From Croceivirga lutea (lineage in GTDB: Bacteria > Bacteroidota > Bacteroidia > Flavobacteriales > Flavobacteriaceae): a DNA stretch of 64,000 nucleotides. Each line of letters starts with the position of its first letter. Within the stretch, counting starts at the first letter, position 1. The translations under genes and the position numbers were made by a program. Under the pieces are notes generated by a model. That model made no database searches. It had not been told where the DNA came from and saw only the letters and a program-made list of their open reading frames with translations. Where the stretch lies: contig NZ_JACJUK010000001.1 in assembly GCF_014235875.1 (NCBI RefSeq), positions 62,001 to 126,000 of the forward strand. The letters are read 5' to 3'. Shown in pieces: positions 51,898 to 59,860 of this stretch.

Positions 51898-53433
51898 ATG
51901 GCTAAGAAAACTGAGAATCAAATTTTAGTAATATTTGGCGCTTCTGGCGATTTAACTGCAAGAAAACTGGTGCCAGCATTATTCAATTTATTCGTTTCAG
52001 AAAATTTACCTAAGAATTTTGTGGTGTTAGGCGCAAGCCGTAGTGATATGTCTGATGAGGATTTTAGAAAACGGGTTGTTACAGAAAGTAAGTATTTAAA
52101 AGATAAGCGTGAGGAACTGAATACTAATGATTTAGAAAAATTTGCCAATTGTTTTTATTATCATGATTTAGGAGGTTCGTATGACACGGATTACAGTAAT
52201 CTTAAGAAAAGAATAGAGGATTTAAAATCTAAACACAATACCTCAGGCAATATTATTTACTATTTATCCACGCCACCTTCTTTATATGAAACCATTGCGC
52301 AAAATTTAGCTGATGCTGGAATGAGTACCCAGAAAAATGGTTGGAAACGTATGATAGTAGAAAAGCCGTTTGGTTATAGTTTGGAAACGGCTAAAGAACT
52401 GAACAATGGACTTCAAAAACATTTTGAAGAACATCAGATTTATAGGATTGACCATTACTTAGGTAAAGAAACCGTTCAGAATTTACTGGTTACCCGTTTT
52501 GCCAATAGCATTTTTGAACCACTATGGAATAGAAATTATATTCATCATGTAGAAATTACTAATGCCGAAGACGGAGGAGTAGAAAAAAGAGGTGGCTATT
52601 ATGACAAATCTGGTGCCTTGAGAGATATGTTTCAAAACCATTTATTACAGATTGTTTCACTAATTATTATGGAACCACCTATTAGTGACGCTCCAGAAGA
52701 TATCAGAGATGAAAAGGTAAAAGCCTTACGTTCTTTACAAATAATGAAAGACGAAAAAACTTTGTTTAACAACACCATAAGGGCACAATATATGCCTTCA
52801 ACCATTGATGGTGAAAAGGTAAAAGGGTACAGAGAAGAGGAAGGTGTTGCTGAAGATTCTACCACAGAAACCTATGCAGCTGTTAAGTTTTTTGTAGATA
52901 ATTGGCGATGGCAAGGAGTTCCATTTTATGTTCGAACGGCTAAACGAATGCCAACAAAAGTTACCGAAGTAGTAATACATTTTAAAACGCCTCACCATCA
53001 AATATTTCAAGATTCTGGCATGAGTAGTAAAGACAATAAGTTAATCATTAGAATTCAACCAGATGAGGGAATATTAATAAAATTCGGCGTTAAGGTTCCT
53101 GGTCAAGGTTTTAAAGTTGAGCGCGCAAATCTTGATTTTTATTATGCAGATTTGGCTGAAACCAATGTCATGGAAGCTTACGAACGCTTGCTATTAGATG
53201 CCATGCAAGGCGACGCTACTTTATATGCTAGAGCAGATGAAGTTGAAGCGGCTTGGGCATTTGTAGACCCAATTCTAGATTATTGGGCTAATGGTAAAGA
53301 TGTTAGAATGTATGGTTATGCTGCGGGAGTTTGGGGACCAGAAAATGCAGATGATTTAATTGAGGGCGTTGGTTTTTGGAGAAACCCAGGGCCAGAATTA
53401 ACAGATGAACCAGGGTATTGTGTGCTTTGTTAG
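51898..53433 (+). CDS. zwf: Glucose-6-phosphate dehydrogenase
   Basis: 511 residues. N-terminal nucleotide site VIFGASGDLTARKLVPALFNL, the active-site RIDHYLGKETVQNLLV, and VEITNAEDGGVEKRGGYYDKSGALRDM are typical. It oxidises glucose-6-phosphate to 6-phosphogluconolactone with NADP+, the first step of the oxidative branch. Followed 115 bp later by pgl on the same strand; the spacer has only weak repeats. A TATATTCG box at 51868-51875 may be its -7 element, 22 bp upstream of the ATG. Confidence 0.97.
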   Translation: MAKKTENQILVIFGASGDLTARKLVPALFNLFVSENLPKNFVVLGASRSDMSDEDFRKRVVTESKYLKDKREELNTNDLEKFANCFYYHDLGGSYDTDYSNLKKRIEDLKSKHNTSGNIIYYLSTPPSLYETIAQNLADAGMSTQKNGWKRMIVEKPFGYSLETAKELNNGLQKHFEEHQIYRIDHYLGKETVQNLLVTRFANSIFEPLWNRNYIHHVEITNAEDGGVEKRGGYYDKSGALRDMFQNHLLQIVSLIIMEPPISDAPEDIRDEKVKALRSLQIMKDEKTLFNNTIRAQYMPSTIDGEKVKGYREEEGVAEDSTTETYAAVKFFVDNWRWQGVPFYVRTAKRMPTKVTEVVIHFKTPHHQIFQDSGMSSKDNKLIIRIQPDEGILIKFGVKVPGQGFKVERANLDFYYADLAETNVMEAYERLLLDAMQGDATLYARADEVEAAWAFVDPILDYWANGKDVRMYGYAAGVWGPENADDLIEGVGFWRNPGPELTDEPGYCVLC

Positions 53434-53548
53434 TTTTAAAGAATAAAGTATAAAGATGAAATTGCAAAGTATAACCTACTACCTTAAAAGTAGTAAGATT
53501 TTATACTTACTAATAAGCCATTTTGAAAAATAAAGAACTAAAACAATA

Positions 53549-54259
53549 ATGAGAGTAGAGGTTTTTGAAAATAAAATCGAAGTAGCAAAACAGTTCTCAA
53601 AGTTTTTTACCGAGCAAATAAATAACTCAGATGTTTATCATGTTGCTTTGTCTGGTGGTAGTACACCAAAAATAGTTTTTGATGTTTTAGCAGAGGAGTA
53701 TGGTGATACTGTAGACTGGCAAAAGGTTCACTTTTATTGGGGAGATGAGCGATGTGTACCTTCGACAGATGACCAGAGTAATTACAAAATGACGGTAGAA
53801 CATTTGTTTTCTAAAATTGATGTGCCCGAAGAAAATATACATCGTGTTTTAGGCGAAGCTTCACCAGAAAGGGAAGTAATGCGTTATGCCAATCTCCTCG
53901 AAATAAATTTAGATAGGGTAGAAGAAGTTCCTCAATTTGACCTTATTATTTTAGGTATGGGAGATGATGGTCATACGGCTTCAATTTTTCCTCATCAAAT
54001 TGAATTGTGGGACGCTAATGACCATTGCGTGGTAGCAGAACACCCAGAAACGGGTCAAAAAAGAATAACTATAAATGGGAAGGTAATTAATGCCGCAAAA
54101 CAGGTTATTTTTCTAGTAACCGGAAAAGCAAAGGCCGAAAAGGTCAAAGAAATTCATAATCAGGTTGATGGCTTTAAGAACTATCCGGCAGCTTTGGTAA
54201 GCCCCAAATCGAAAGACTTGATTTGGTTTTTAGATGATGAAGCAGCTTCTTTCTTATAA
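53549..54259 (+). CDS. pgl: 6-phosphogluconolactonase
   Basis: 236 residues of the glucosamine-6-phosphate isomerase/lactonase fold. Seen: HVALSGGSTPKIVFDVL, VHFYWGDERCVPSTDDQSNYKM, LIILGMGDDGHTASIFPHQ and ALVSPKSKDLIWFLDDEAA, matching DevB/Pgl and not NagB. It hydrolyses the lactone made by Zwf. Same strand as zwf. The stop is 5 bp from the convergent thioesterase stop, with no terminator in between. Confidence 0.95.
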   Translation: MRVEVFENKIEVAKQFSKFFTEQINNSDVYHVALSGGSTPKIVFDVLAEEYGDTVDWQKVHFYWGDERCVPSTDDQSNYKMTVEHLFSKIDVPEENIHRVLGEASPEREVMRYANLLEINLDRVEEVPQFDLIILGMGDDGHTASIFPHQIELWDANDHCVVAEHPETGQKRITINGKVINAAKQVIFLVTGKAKAEKVKEIHNQVDGFKNYPAALVSPKSKDLIWFLDDEAASFL

Positions 54260-54264
54260 AAAAT

Positions 54265-54810
54265 CTAGTCCAAATCTAACTTTACATTTTCGCCCTCTAA
54301 AAAAGATAAGTACGCCTCGTTTTGTCTGCTCGTACCATCATATTTAGAGTCTCTTTTGTATACTGCCATTTTACGTTCAACGCTTCTAGCAAACCGTCTT
54401 AATCCTTCATTATTTTTAATGAGAAGTCCTGGAACAGGTTTGTTTTTACCGTTTTCATCTTTGGCAACCATGGTAAAATAAGAAGAATTGCAGTGTTTAA
54501 TCTGGCCAGTTTTTATATTTTCTGACTCTACACGAACCCCTATAACCATTGATGTTCGTCCTGTATAGTTAACAGATGCTTTTAAGGTAACCAGTTCGCC
54601 TACTTCAATAGGATTAAGAAAATCAACTCTATTTACAGAGGCTGTTACACAATAGCTTTGTGAGTGTTTACTTGCACAGGCAAAAGCAATCTGGTCCATT
54701 AAATTTAAAATATGTCCACCATGAACTTTACCACCAAAGTTTGAATGTTGCGGAAGCATTAGTTCTGTTATAGCAACACGAGACTCTTTTGATTTTTTGA
54801 ATTGTTTCAT
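54265..54810 (-). CDS. Acyl-CoA thioesterase, hotdog fold
   Basis: Start chosen at 54810 (MKQFKKSKESRVAITE), 181 residues; the longer frame to 54855 would overlap the preceding gene. One hotdog domain with SNFGGKVHGGHILNLMDQIAFACASKHS and VELGEL-type strand PIEVGELVTLKASVNYTGRTSM. Similar to bacterial BFIT/BACH-type acyl-CoA thioesterases that hydrolyse acyl-CoA to free acid and CoA. It could balance the acyl-CoA pool; chain length unknown. It follows the small membrane protein by 1 bp. Confidence 0.88.
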   Translation of the reverse strand: MKQFKKSKESRVAITELMLPQHSNFGGKVHGGHILNLMDQIAFACASKHSQSYCVTASVNRVDFLNPIEVGELVTLKASVNYTGRTSMVIGVRVESENIKTGQIKHCNSSYFTMVAKDENGKNKPVPGLLIKNNEGLRRFARSVERKMAVYKRDSKYDGTSRQNEAYLSFLEGENVKLDLD

Positions 54811-54811
54811 A

Positions 54812-55177
54812 TTAATTTCCAAAATGTGGAGAATCTTCTTCCGTGACTTCTTCAATAAAATATTTGGTGTCCCCTAACCAGAAAAAGGTGGCATATCGCT
54901 CTTTATAAGCAACTTTTACATATTTGCCTTGCAAATCGATTAGTTGTTGAATTACTTCTTTTTCTGAATCTTGTACTGAGAATTGAAATATTTGAGCCCC
55001 AGATATACCTTGGCTAATTTCTCCTTCCCAAGTTTTGACCATAACACCTTTTCTACTAAATTTTATCAATTCTCCTGAACGATATCCTTCACTAAATGGC
55101 ACATAATAAATAAATGCAAAGTAGCCCAATAAGCCTACCACAAGAACAGAAATAAAAATTACTAATATTTTTCTCAT
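54812..55177 (-). CDS. Small membrane-anchored protein of unknown function
   Basis: 121 residues. One N-terminal membrane helix (about 4-24), then a beta-rich soluble domain: SGELIKFSRKGVMVKTWEGEISQG and a terminal ATFFWLGDTKYFIEEV. No catalytic motif recognised. Homologs in flavobacterial genomes may carry the label 6-phosphogluconate dehydrogenase; nothing in this sequence (no Rossmann fold, too short) supports that. It overlaps the rmuC stop by 4 bp (ATGA) and is followed by the thioesterase, so the three form an operon. Confidence 0.7.
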   Translation of the reverse strand: MRKILVIFISVLVVGLLGYFAFIYYVPFSEGYRSGELIKFSRKGVMVKTWEGEISQGISGAQIFQFSVQDSEKEVIQQLIDLQGKYVKVAYKERYATFFWLGDTKYFIEEVTEEDSPHFGN

Positions 55178-56535
55178 TTTAAGTTGAGTTTAGGTTGTTC
55201 ATCTGAAAATTCATTGTCGTCATCTTCTAATGCCCGCTTAAGAATAGGTTCAGGTAACGATTTTTTAGCCTTAGCACCCATTTTCTTTAGCTTTTGAATA
55301 CTGGTGATAATATTTCCTCTACCTTCTACAAGCTTATTCATGGCACCACGATACTCGTTTTTGGCTTCATCCATTTTTTTGCCAACTTTAGTTAAATCAC
55401 CCACAAAACCTTCAAATTTATCGTAAAGTGCGCCAGCTTGTCTGGCAATCTCAATGGCGTTTCGTTGCTGTTTCTCATTGTTCCACATGGTATCAATGGT
55501 TCGTAATGTGGCCAATAAGGTCGAAGGTGTTACAATAACAATGTTTTGTTCAAAAGCTTTATTGTAAATAGAATTATCCTCATTAATAGCTATGGCAAAT
55601 GCAGGCTCAATAGGAACGAACATAAGCACAAAATCTGGGCTTTCCATCTCATACAAATCTTCATATTTTTTTGCGGATAGTTGGTCTACATGTTTACGAA
55701 TAGAATTAATGTGATCCTTTAAATAACGAGGCTTTTCTGCCTCATCAGCATTAGTAAAGCGCTCATAATCTGTTAGCGAAACTTTTGAATCTACTATCAT
55801 TTTCTTACCATCAGGTAAATTGATGATAACATCTGGTAATACTCTAGTGCCGTCTTCTCTTTTAAAGCTTTGTTGTACTGAGTATTCTCTGTCTTTTTCT
55901 AAGCCAGATTTTTCTAGTACGCGTTCTAAAACTAGTTCTCCCCAGTTACCTTGCATTTTGCTGTCACCCTTTAATGCTTTGGTTAGGTTTTCTGCCTCTT
56001 GTGTTATTTTAAGGTTTTGGTTTTGAAGGTTTAGCAACTGTTCTTTTAAGGCAGAATGAATACTAATATTCTCTTTTTGCGTTTCTTCTACCTTTTTTTC
56101 AAAAAGTTGAATTTTTTCTTGTAACGGATTTAAAATTAGCTTGATATTTTTTTGATTTTGCTCTGTAAACTTGGTACTCTTTTCGTCTAAAATTTTGTTG
56201 GCTAAGTTTTCAAAGTCTTTAGTGAACTTTTCTTGAAGTTGCTCAACCTCAGCTTTTTGTTCAACATTTATTCGGTGTAAATTTTCGATTTCAGCTTCAT
56301 ATCTAACTAACTGATTGCCCTGTTGTTCTTTTTCGCTTTGCAATTGGCGCTTCTCTGTATTCTCATGAACTAGTTTTGCATTAAGCTCAGCTATAGTGTT
56401 TTTCAATTGATTTTCGCGTTCTTGCCAAACACTTTCATTAGACTTTGTCTTTAATTTTTGAATATACATTCCAAGAAAAAGTCCGGCTATTAAAGCAACA
56501 GCAGCAATTATTAGTGTTAATACTTCGGTACTCAT
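55174..56535 (-). CDS. rmuC: DNA recombination protein RmuC-like
   Basis: 453 residues. An N-terminal membrane helix (about 5-25), a long coiled coil (about 30-190, rich in Glu, Gln and Lys), then the RmuC domain with GDSKMQGNWGELVLERVLEKSGL, LPDVIINLPDGKKMIVDSKVSLTDYERF and FVLMFVPIEPAFAIAI. The central part has a nuclease-like fold related to PD-(D/E)xK enzymes. It is thought to limit genome rearrangements at inverted repeats. First gene of a three-gene operon with the small membrane protein and the thioesterase. Confidence 0.93.
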   Translation of the reverse strand: MSTEVLTLIIAAVALIAGLFLGMYIQKLKTKSNESVWQERENQLKNTIAELNAKLVHENTEKRQLQSEKEQQGNQLVRYEAEIENLHRINVEQKAEVEQLQEKFTKDFENLANKILDEKSTKFTEQNQKNIKLILNPLQEKIQLFEKKVEETQKENISIHSALKEQLLNLQNQNLKITQEAENLTKALKGDSKMQGNWGELVLERVLEKSGLEKDREYSVQQSFKREDGTRVLPDVIINLPDGKKMIVDSKVSLTDYERFTNADEAEKPRYLKDHINSIRKHVDQLSAKKYEDLYEMESPDFVLMFVPIEPAFAIAINEDNSIYNKAFEQNIVIVTPSTLLATLRTIDTMWNNEKQQRNAIEIARQAGALYDKFEGFVGDLTKVGKKMDEAKNEYRGAMNKLVEGRGNIITSIQKLKKMGAKAKKSLPEPILKRALEDDDNEFSDEQPKLNLK

Positions 56536-56630
56536 ATAGTTTATTCTATGGGTAAAGATACTTCTTTACTTGCAGTAAATTAGACTTCATAAGAAGGGTT
56601 TATAAATGCTTTTTTAACAAGAAAAGTTGA

Positions 56631-57389
56631 TTATTGTTTAATTTTAAATGTACCAGAATTGGCATCAAAACGAATCAAATCGGTAGGAAAAAGCTTGTCA
56701 AAACAACCGTTTTCAATTAATTTACAAGGCTCCCCAAACGGATTGGTTTTTCCGTCTAATATCAAAATTTTATCGCATAGCTGAATAGCTAAGTCAACTT
56801 CGTGTGTAGTAAAAAGTAGAGTTTTGTTATTTGATTTAGCAAGTGTTTTTAGTAGCATTAGAATCTCCACCTTATGCGAAATATCTAAATGAGTTGTGGG
56901 TTCATCTAACAAAATTAACGGGGTATCTTGTACTACTGCTCTGGCAATTAAAACGCGTTGTAATTGACCATCACTTAACTCAAAGCACTTTTTTTGTTTT
57001 AAACTGTGTAAAGAAAAAGACTGCAGGCAGGTTTCAATTATTTTTTTGTCAGTAGTATTAAGAGCACCCAACCAGTTGGTATACGGTTGTCTTCCTAAAG
57101 CAATTATCTCAAAAACAGTGAGATTTTTAGTAGCAATAGGCTCCGTTAAAACCATTGATTGCAGTTTAGCAAGGTCTAAATTTTTTATTGTGGATAAATT
57201 AGTTTTATCCAAGTAAATAGTACCATTAATCTTTGGTTGAAGTCTTCCTAGAGTTCGCAATAGTGTAGATTTACCAATACCATTAACACCTACAACAGCA
57301 CAAAGTTCATTAGGCTGTAGCTCGAATGAAATATCTCTTACAATTGCATTTTTTTGATAACCAACCGCTAAATTAGAAACCTTAAGCAT
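56631..57389 (-). CDS. btuD: ABC transporter ATPase for vitamin B12 (BtuD-like)
   Basis: 252 residues. Walker A GVNGIGKST, signature LSDGQLQRVLIAR (an Asp replaces the second Gly of LSGGQ, seen in FecE/BtuD relatives), Walker B LILLDEPTTHLD and the H-loop TTHEVD. Of the iron-chelate/B12 importer class. It follows the permease by 3 bp. The neighbouring btuB operon with a cobalamin riboswitch points to B12, while heme or siderophore remain possible on sequence alone. Confidence 0.9.
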   Translation of the reverse strand: MLKVSNLAVGYQKNAIVRDISFELQPNELCAVVGVNGIGKSTLLRTLGRLQPKINGTIYLDKTNLSTIKNLDLAKLQSMVLTEPIATKNLTVFEIIALGRQPYTNWLGALNTTDKKIIETCLQSFSLHSLKQKKCFELSDGQLQRVLIARAVVQDTPLILLDEPTTHLDISHKVEILMLLKTLAKSNNKTLLFTTHEVDLAIQLCDKILILDGKTNPFGEPCKLIENGCFDKLFPTDLIRFDANSGTFKIKQ

Positions 57390-57392
57390 AGT

Positions 57393-58412
57393 TTAAAATA
57401 GAATTTTTCTTTTACGAACTAAGAGCCAAATTACTATAGGTGCTCCAAATAGAGATGTAATAGCATTAATAGGTAAAACAGTGGCAGAGTTAGGTAATTG
57501 CGCTATGGTATCACAGAGAAGCATTAGAATAGCGCCATAGATAAATACTGCTGGTAGTACAATACTATGATTGGTGCTGGAAATAAGTTGCCTGGTTAGG
57601 TGTGGTACGGCTAATCCAACAAAGGCAATTGGTCCAGCAAATGCCGTGATACTTCCTGCTAATAATCCAGTAGCTAAAATTATAAGGTATTTTGATTTTT
57701 TGATAGACACGCCTAAGCTTTCGGCATAATTTTCTCCAAGTAAAAATGCATTTAAGCTTTTAACGCTAAATAGACTTAGTACCAAACCTAATATCACAAT
57801 AGCTAAAAGAAGCAAAATTTGTTTCCATGAAAGACTACTTACACTACCATAAGACCAAAATATAAATCGTTGTAAGCTCTCAGCATCAGAAAAATAGGCC
57901 AAAACACTAACAATTGCAGCGGTTATGCTACCAAACATTAAACCAATAATTAATAATGTCATGGTGTCTCTTACCTTATTTGCTACTACCATTACTACTA
58001 ATAACACTAAAAAGCTACCAAGGCTGGCTGCAATTACTAGTGAAGTGTCAAAATATAGTATTCCGCCTAAAACCGAAGCACCTAAAAGTAACAGTGCGGC
58101 TCCTAAACTTGCACCTGAACTAATACCTAATACAAACGGACCCGCTAACGGATTACGAAATAGGGTTTGCATTAATAAACCACTAACAGCTAAACCACCA
58201 CCAACTAAAATTGCGGTTACAGCTTTGGCAAGACGGTAGTTTAAAATAATGTATGATTTTGATTCATCTACAGTTGTATCTCCTAATAGAATGGCAATTG
58301 TTTCAGAAAAAGGTATAGCCACAGAACCTAATGATAGATTTAATACAAAGGCAGCGATTACTAAAACTAAGAGTAGTAGGAATGAGAATTTATATGAACG
58401 TTCTTTTCGCAT
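57393..58412 (-). CDS. btuC: ABC transporter permease for vitamin B12 (BtuC-like)
   Basis: 339 residues, about ten membrane helices, FecCD/BtuC family: RLAKAVTAILVGGGLAVSGLLMQTLFRNPLAGPFVLGISSGA, LLGENYAESLGVSIKKSK and AFAGPIAFVGLAVPHLTRQLI (the ATPase-coupling loop). It passes the ligand across the inner membrane. It starts directly after the BtuF-like gene stop and ends 3 bp before the ATPase gene, so all three are coupled. Confidence 0.92.
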   Translation of the reverse strand: MRKERSYKFSFLLLLVLVIAAFVLNLSLGSVAIPFSETIAILLGDTTVDESKSYIILNYRLAKAVTAILVGGGLAVSGLLMQTLFRNPLAGPFVLGISSGASLGAALLLLGASVLGGILYFDTSLVIAASLGSFLVLLVVMVVANKVRDTMTLLIIGLMFGSITAAIVSVLAYFSDAESLQRFIFWSYGSVSSLSWKQILLLLAIVILGLVLSLFSVKSLNAFLLGENYAESLGVSIKKSKYLIILATGLLAGSITAFAGPIAFVGLAVPHLTRQLISSTNHSIVLPAVFIYGAILMLLCDTIAQLPNSATVLPINAITSLFGAPIVIWLLVRKRKILF

Positions 58413-59564
58413 TTACTGCAAAGGTGTAAAAAAGTATGGTGAATAGTTTGGTAATACCTGTGGGTGTAGAATTTTTACCAAGTCTTTAAGAACCAAATCA
58501 GGTCTTTGTGGGCCTAGTTCATAATAGAGTATACCTCCGGTTTCTCCTGTGGTGTTCGCAAAACTGTACAATTTTTTGTTTTTAAATGCTTCGAATTTTG
58601 AATAATGGGTATTCGAATTATTCATTTGGTCATAGCTTTCAAATTGAGCTGTTCCTATCCAATAATTGGCAGTTGCACCTTTAGCTAAGACATTTTCTAT
58701 ACTTAACGAAAGACTACCAGTGCCTTTAGTATCAGCATACATATAATTTGCATTTGCATCATTAAAAAATTGAGCGGCCCAACTATCTCCAGCAGGAGCA
58801 TACCAAACGTCTTTATATAGTGCACCACTAATAACAGAAGGTGTTTTTTTACCTTTTTTAGCTAAATCTTTTACCGCTTTATAATTGGTTTCAATGTTTT
58901 TAAAAATACTGTCAGCTTCTTTTTCTTTGTCTAAGAGGGCACCAAAAAACTTTATCCATTCTGCCTTTCCTAAAGGAGTCTGTTCCACCCAATCACCATT
59001 AAAAACAACAGGTATTCCGGCATTTTGAAAAGTTTCATAAGGGCTATTTGAGTTATCAATGGCAAACCCAACTATAATTTCTGGTTTAAGACTTAAGGTA
59101 ATTTCGGTATTCAACCGTTCATTTTGCCCCAGTTCCTGTATTTGACCATTATTGATAAACGTTCTTGCCTTTTTTGAAGAAATATAATTTGTTTGTGGAA
59201 ACCCAATTAGTTTATCTAGACTGTTTAATTCTTCCAAAGCCGGTATATGGGTAGTAGATGTAACTATTAGAGAATTTATTGGCGTTAGTACTACTGCATC
59301 AAAATAATCTTTAGGGTAGGTAAGGGTACTAATTTTTTCTCTTGGTATAACGGCGTAGGTAAAGGTTTTTTTAGCTTCTGGCCATGGAGCTCTAACTTTT
59401 ATAATTTTTATATCATCATGATTTTCAATAGTAAAACCTTTAGCATAGGTAATATTTTCTATCTGAGAGGGTGTTTTTTCTAAAGGTATGTTTTGGGTGC
59501 GTTTTTGCTTACAAGCAAGGCCCAACGTTAGCAAAAACAGGTAAAAGAGTATTCTTCCTTTCAT
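58413..59564 (-). CDS. btuF: Vitamin B12 ABC transporter substrate-binding lipoprotein (BtuF-like)
   Basis: 383 residues. Lipoprotein signal MKGRILFYLFLLTLGLAC, lipidated Cys at 18. Two lobes joined by a long helix, typical of class III binding proteins: VVLTPINSLIVTSTTHIPALEELN and LKPEIIVGFAIDNSNSP, then YKDVWYAPAGDSWAAQFFNDAN. It captures B12 in the periplasm and delivers it to BtuC. First gene of btuF-btuC-btuD, divergent from the riboswitch operon; no riboswitch-like sequence is found on its own strand. Confidence 0.9.
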   Translation of the reverse strand: MKGRILFYLFLLTLGLACKQKRTQNIPLEKTPSQIENITYAKGFTIENHDDIKIIKVRAPWPEAKKTFTYAVIPREKISTLTYPKDYFDAVVLTPINSLIVTSTTHIPALEELNSLDKLIGFPQTNYISSKKARTFINNGQIQELGQNERLNTEITLSLKPEIIVGFAIDNSNSPYETFQNAGIPVVFNGDWVEQTPLGKAEWIKFFGALLDKEKEADSIFKNIETNYKAVKDLAKKGKKTPSVISGALYKDVWYAPAGDSWAAQFFNDANANYMYADTKGTGSLSLSIENVLAKGATANYWIGTAQFESYDQMNNSNTHYSKFEAFKNKKLYSFANTTGETGGILYYELGPQRPDLVLKDLVKILHPQVLPNYSPYFFTPLQ

Positions 59565-59568
59565 TTCT

Positions 59569-59576
59569 CAAAAGTA
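59569..59576 (-). promoter_or_regulatory. Promoter-like -7 box touching the start of btuF
   Basis: Minus strand reads TACTTTTG, exact TAnnTTTG, 4 bp upstream of the ATG (59564). If real, the btuFCD mRNA would be leaderless. The same spacing appears in front of the hydrolase gene at 44423. Confidence 0.4.
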
Positions 59577-59596
59577 CTACTTCCACTTAATTTGAT

Positions 59597-59604
59597 TACT
59601 TTCG
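59597..59604 (+). promoter_or_regulatory. Promoter -7 box of the riboswitch-btuB operon
   Basis: TACTTTCG, one mismatch from TAnnTTTG, directly upstream of the cobalamin riboswitch. No clear -33 TTG at 19 nt. Confidence 0.45.
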
Positions 59605-59611
59605 TAAAAAA

Positions 59612-59822
59612 TTATGGTTTCTGAGGAGCGTATCCGAAGAATTAAAAGGGAATTTGGTGCAAAACCAAAGCTGTTCCCGCAACTGTAAGTTCTTGCCAAC
59701 TTAAATTGGCACCTTTTTTTAAAGACCTTAATTACTACAAAGCCACTGTTATTTACGATGGGAAGGCAAATTAAGGAGAACGAGCCAGGAGACCTGCCTT
59801 AATTTTGGCTGTTAGTTCAGCA
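59612..59822 (+). promoter_or_regulatory. Cobalamin (vitamin B12) riboswitch
   Basis: All conserved blocks are present in order: AATTAAAAGGGAATTTGGTG at 59640, the AAAACC and GCTGTTCCCGCAACTGTAAG block (59661-59690), a GCCAA/TTGGC hairpin (59695-59710) suited to the kissing loop, AAAGCCACTGTT (59739), GGGAAGGC (59760) and the B12 box AGCCAGGAGACCTGCC (59783-59798). AATTAAGG/CCTTAATT closes the B12-box arm. It precedes the btuB ATG by 38 bp with no T-run terminator, so translation control is likely. A GCTG/CAGC hairpin (59808-59821) follows. Borders are approximate. Confidence 0.95.
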
Positions 59823-59860
59823 AAATAAATTAGTAAGCTTTCGGGATAAAAGTTTAGATT

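Noticed and set aside
53434-53548. Weak inverted repeats (CTACTAC/GTAGTAG-like) between zwf and pgl
   Set aside because: Short, AT-rich and without T-run or conserved motif; not convincing as terminator or operator.
54812-55177. Possible annotation of the small membrane protein as 6-phosphogluconate dehydrogenase
   Set aside because: No Rossmann fold, 121 residues only and a membrane anchor; the true gnd is at 50384-51796.
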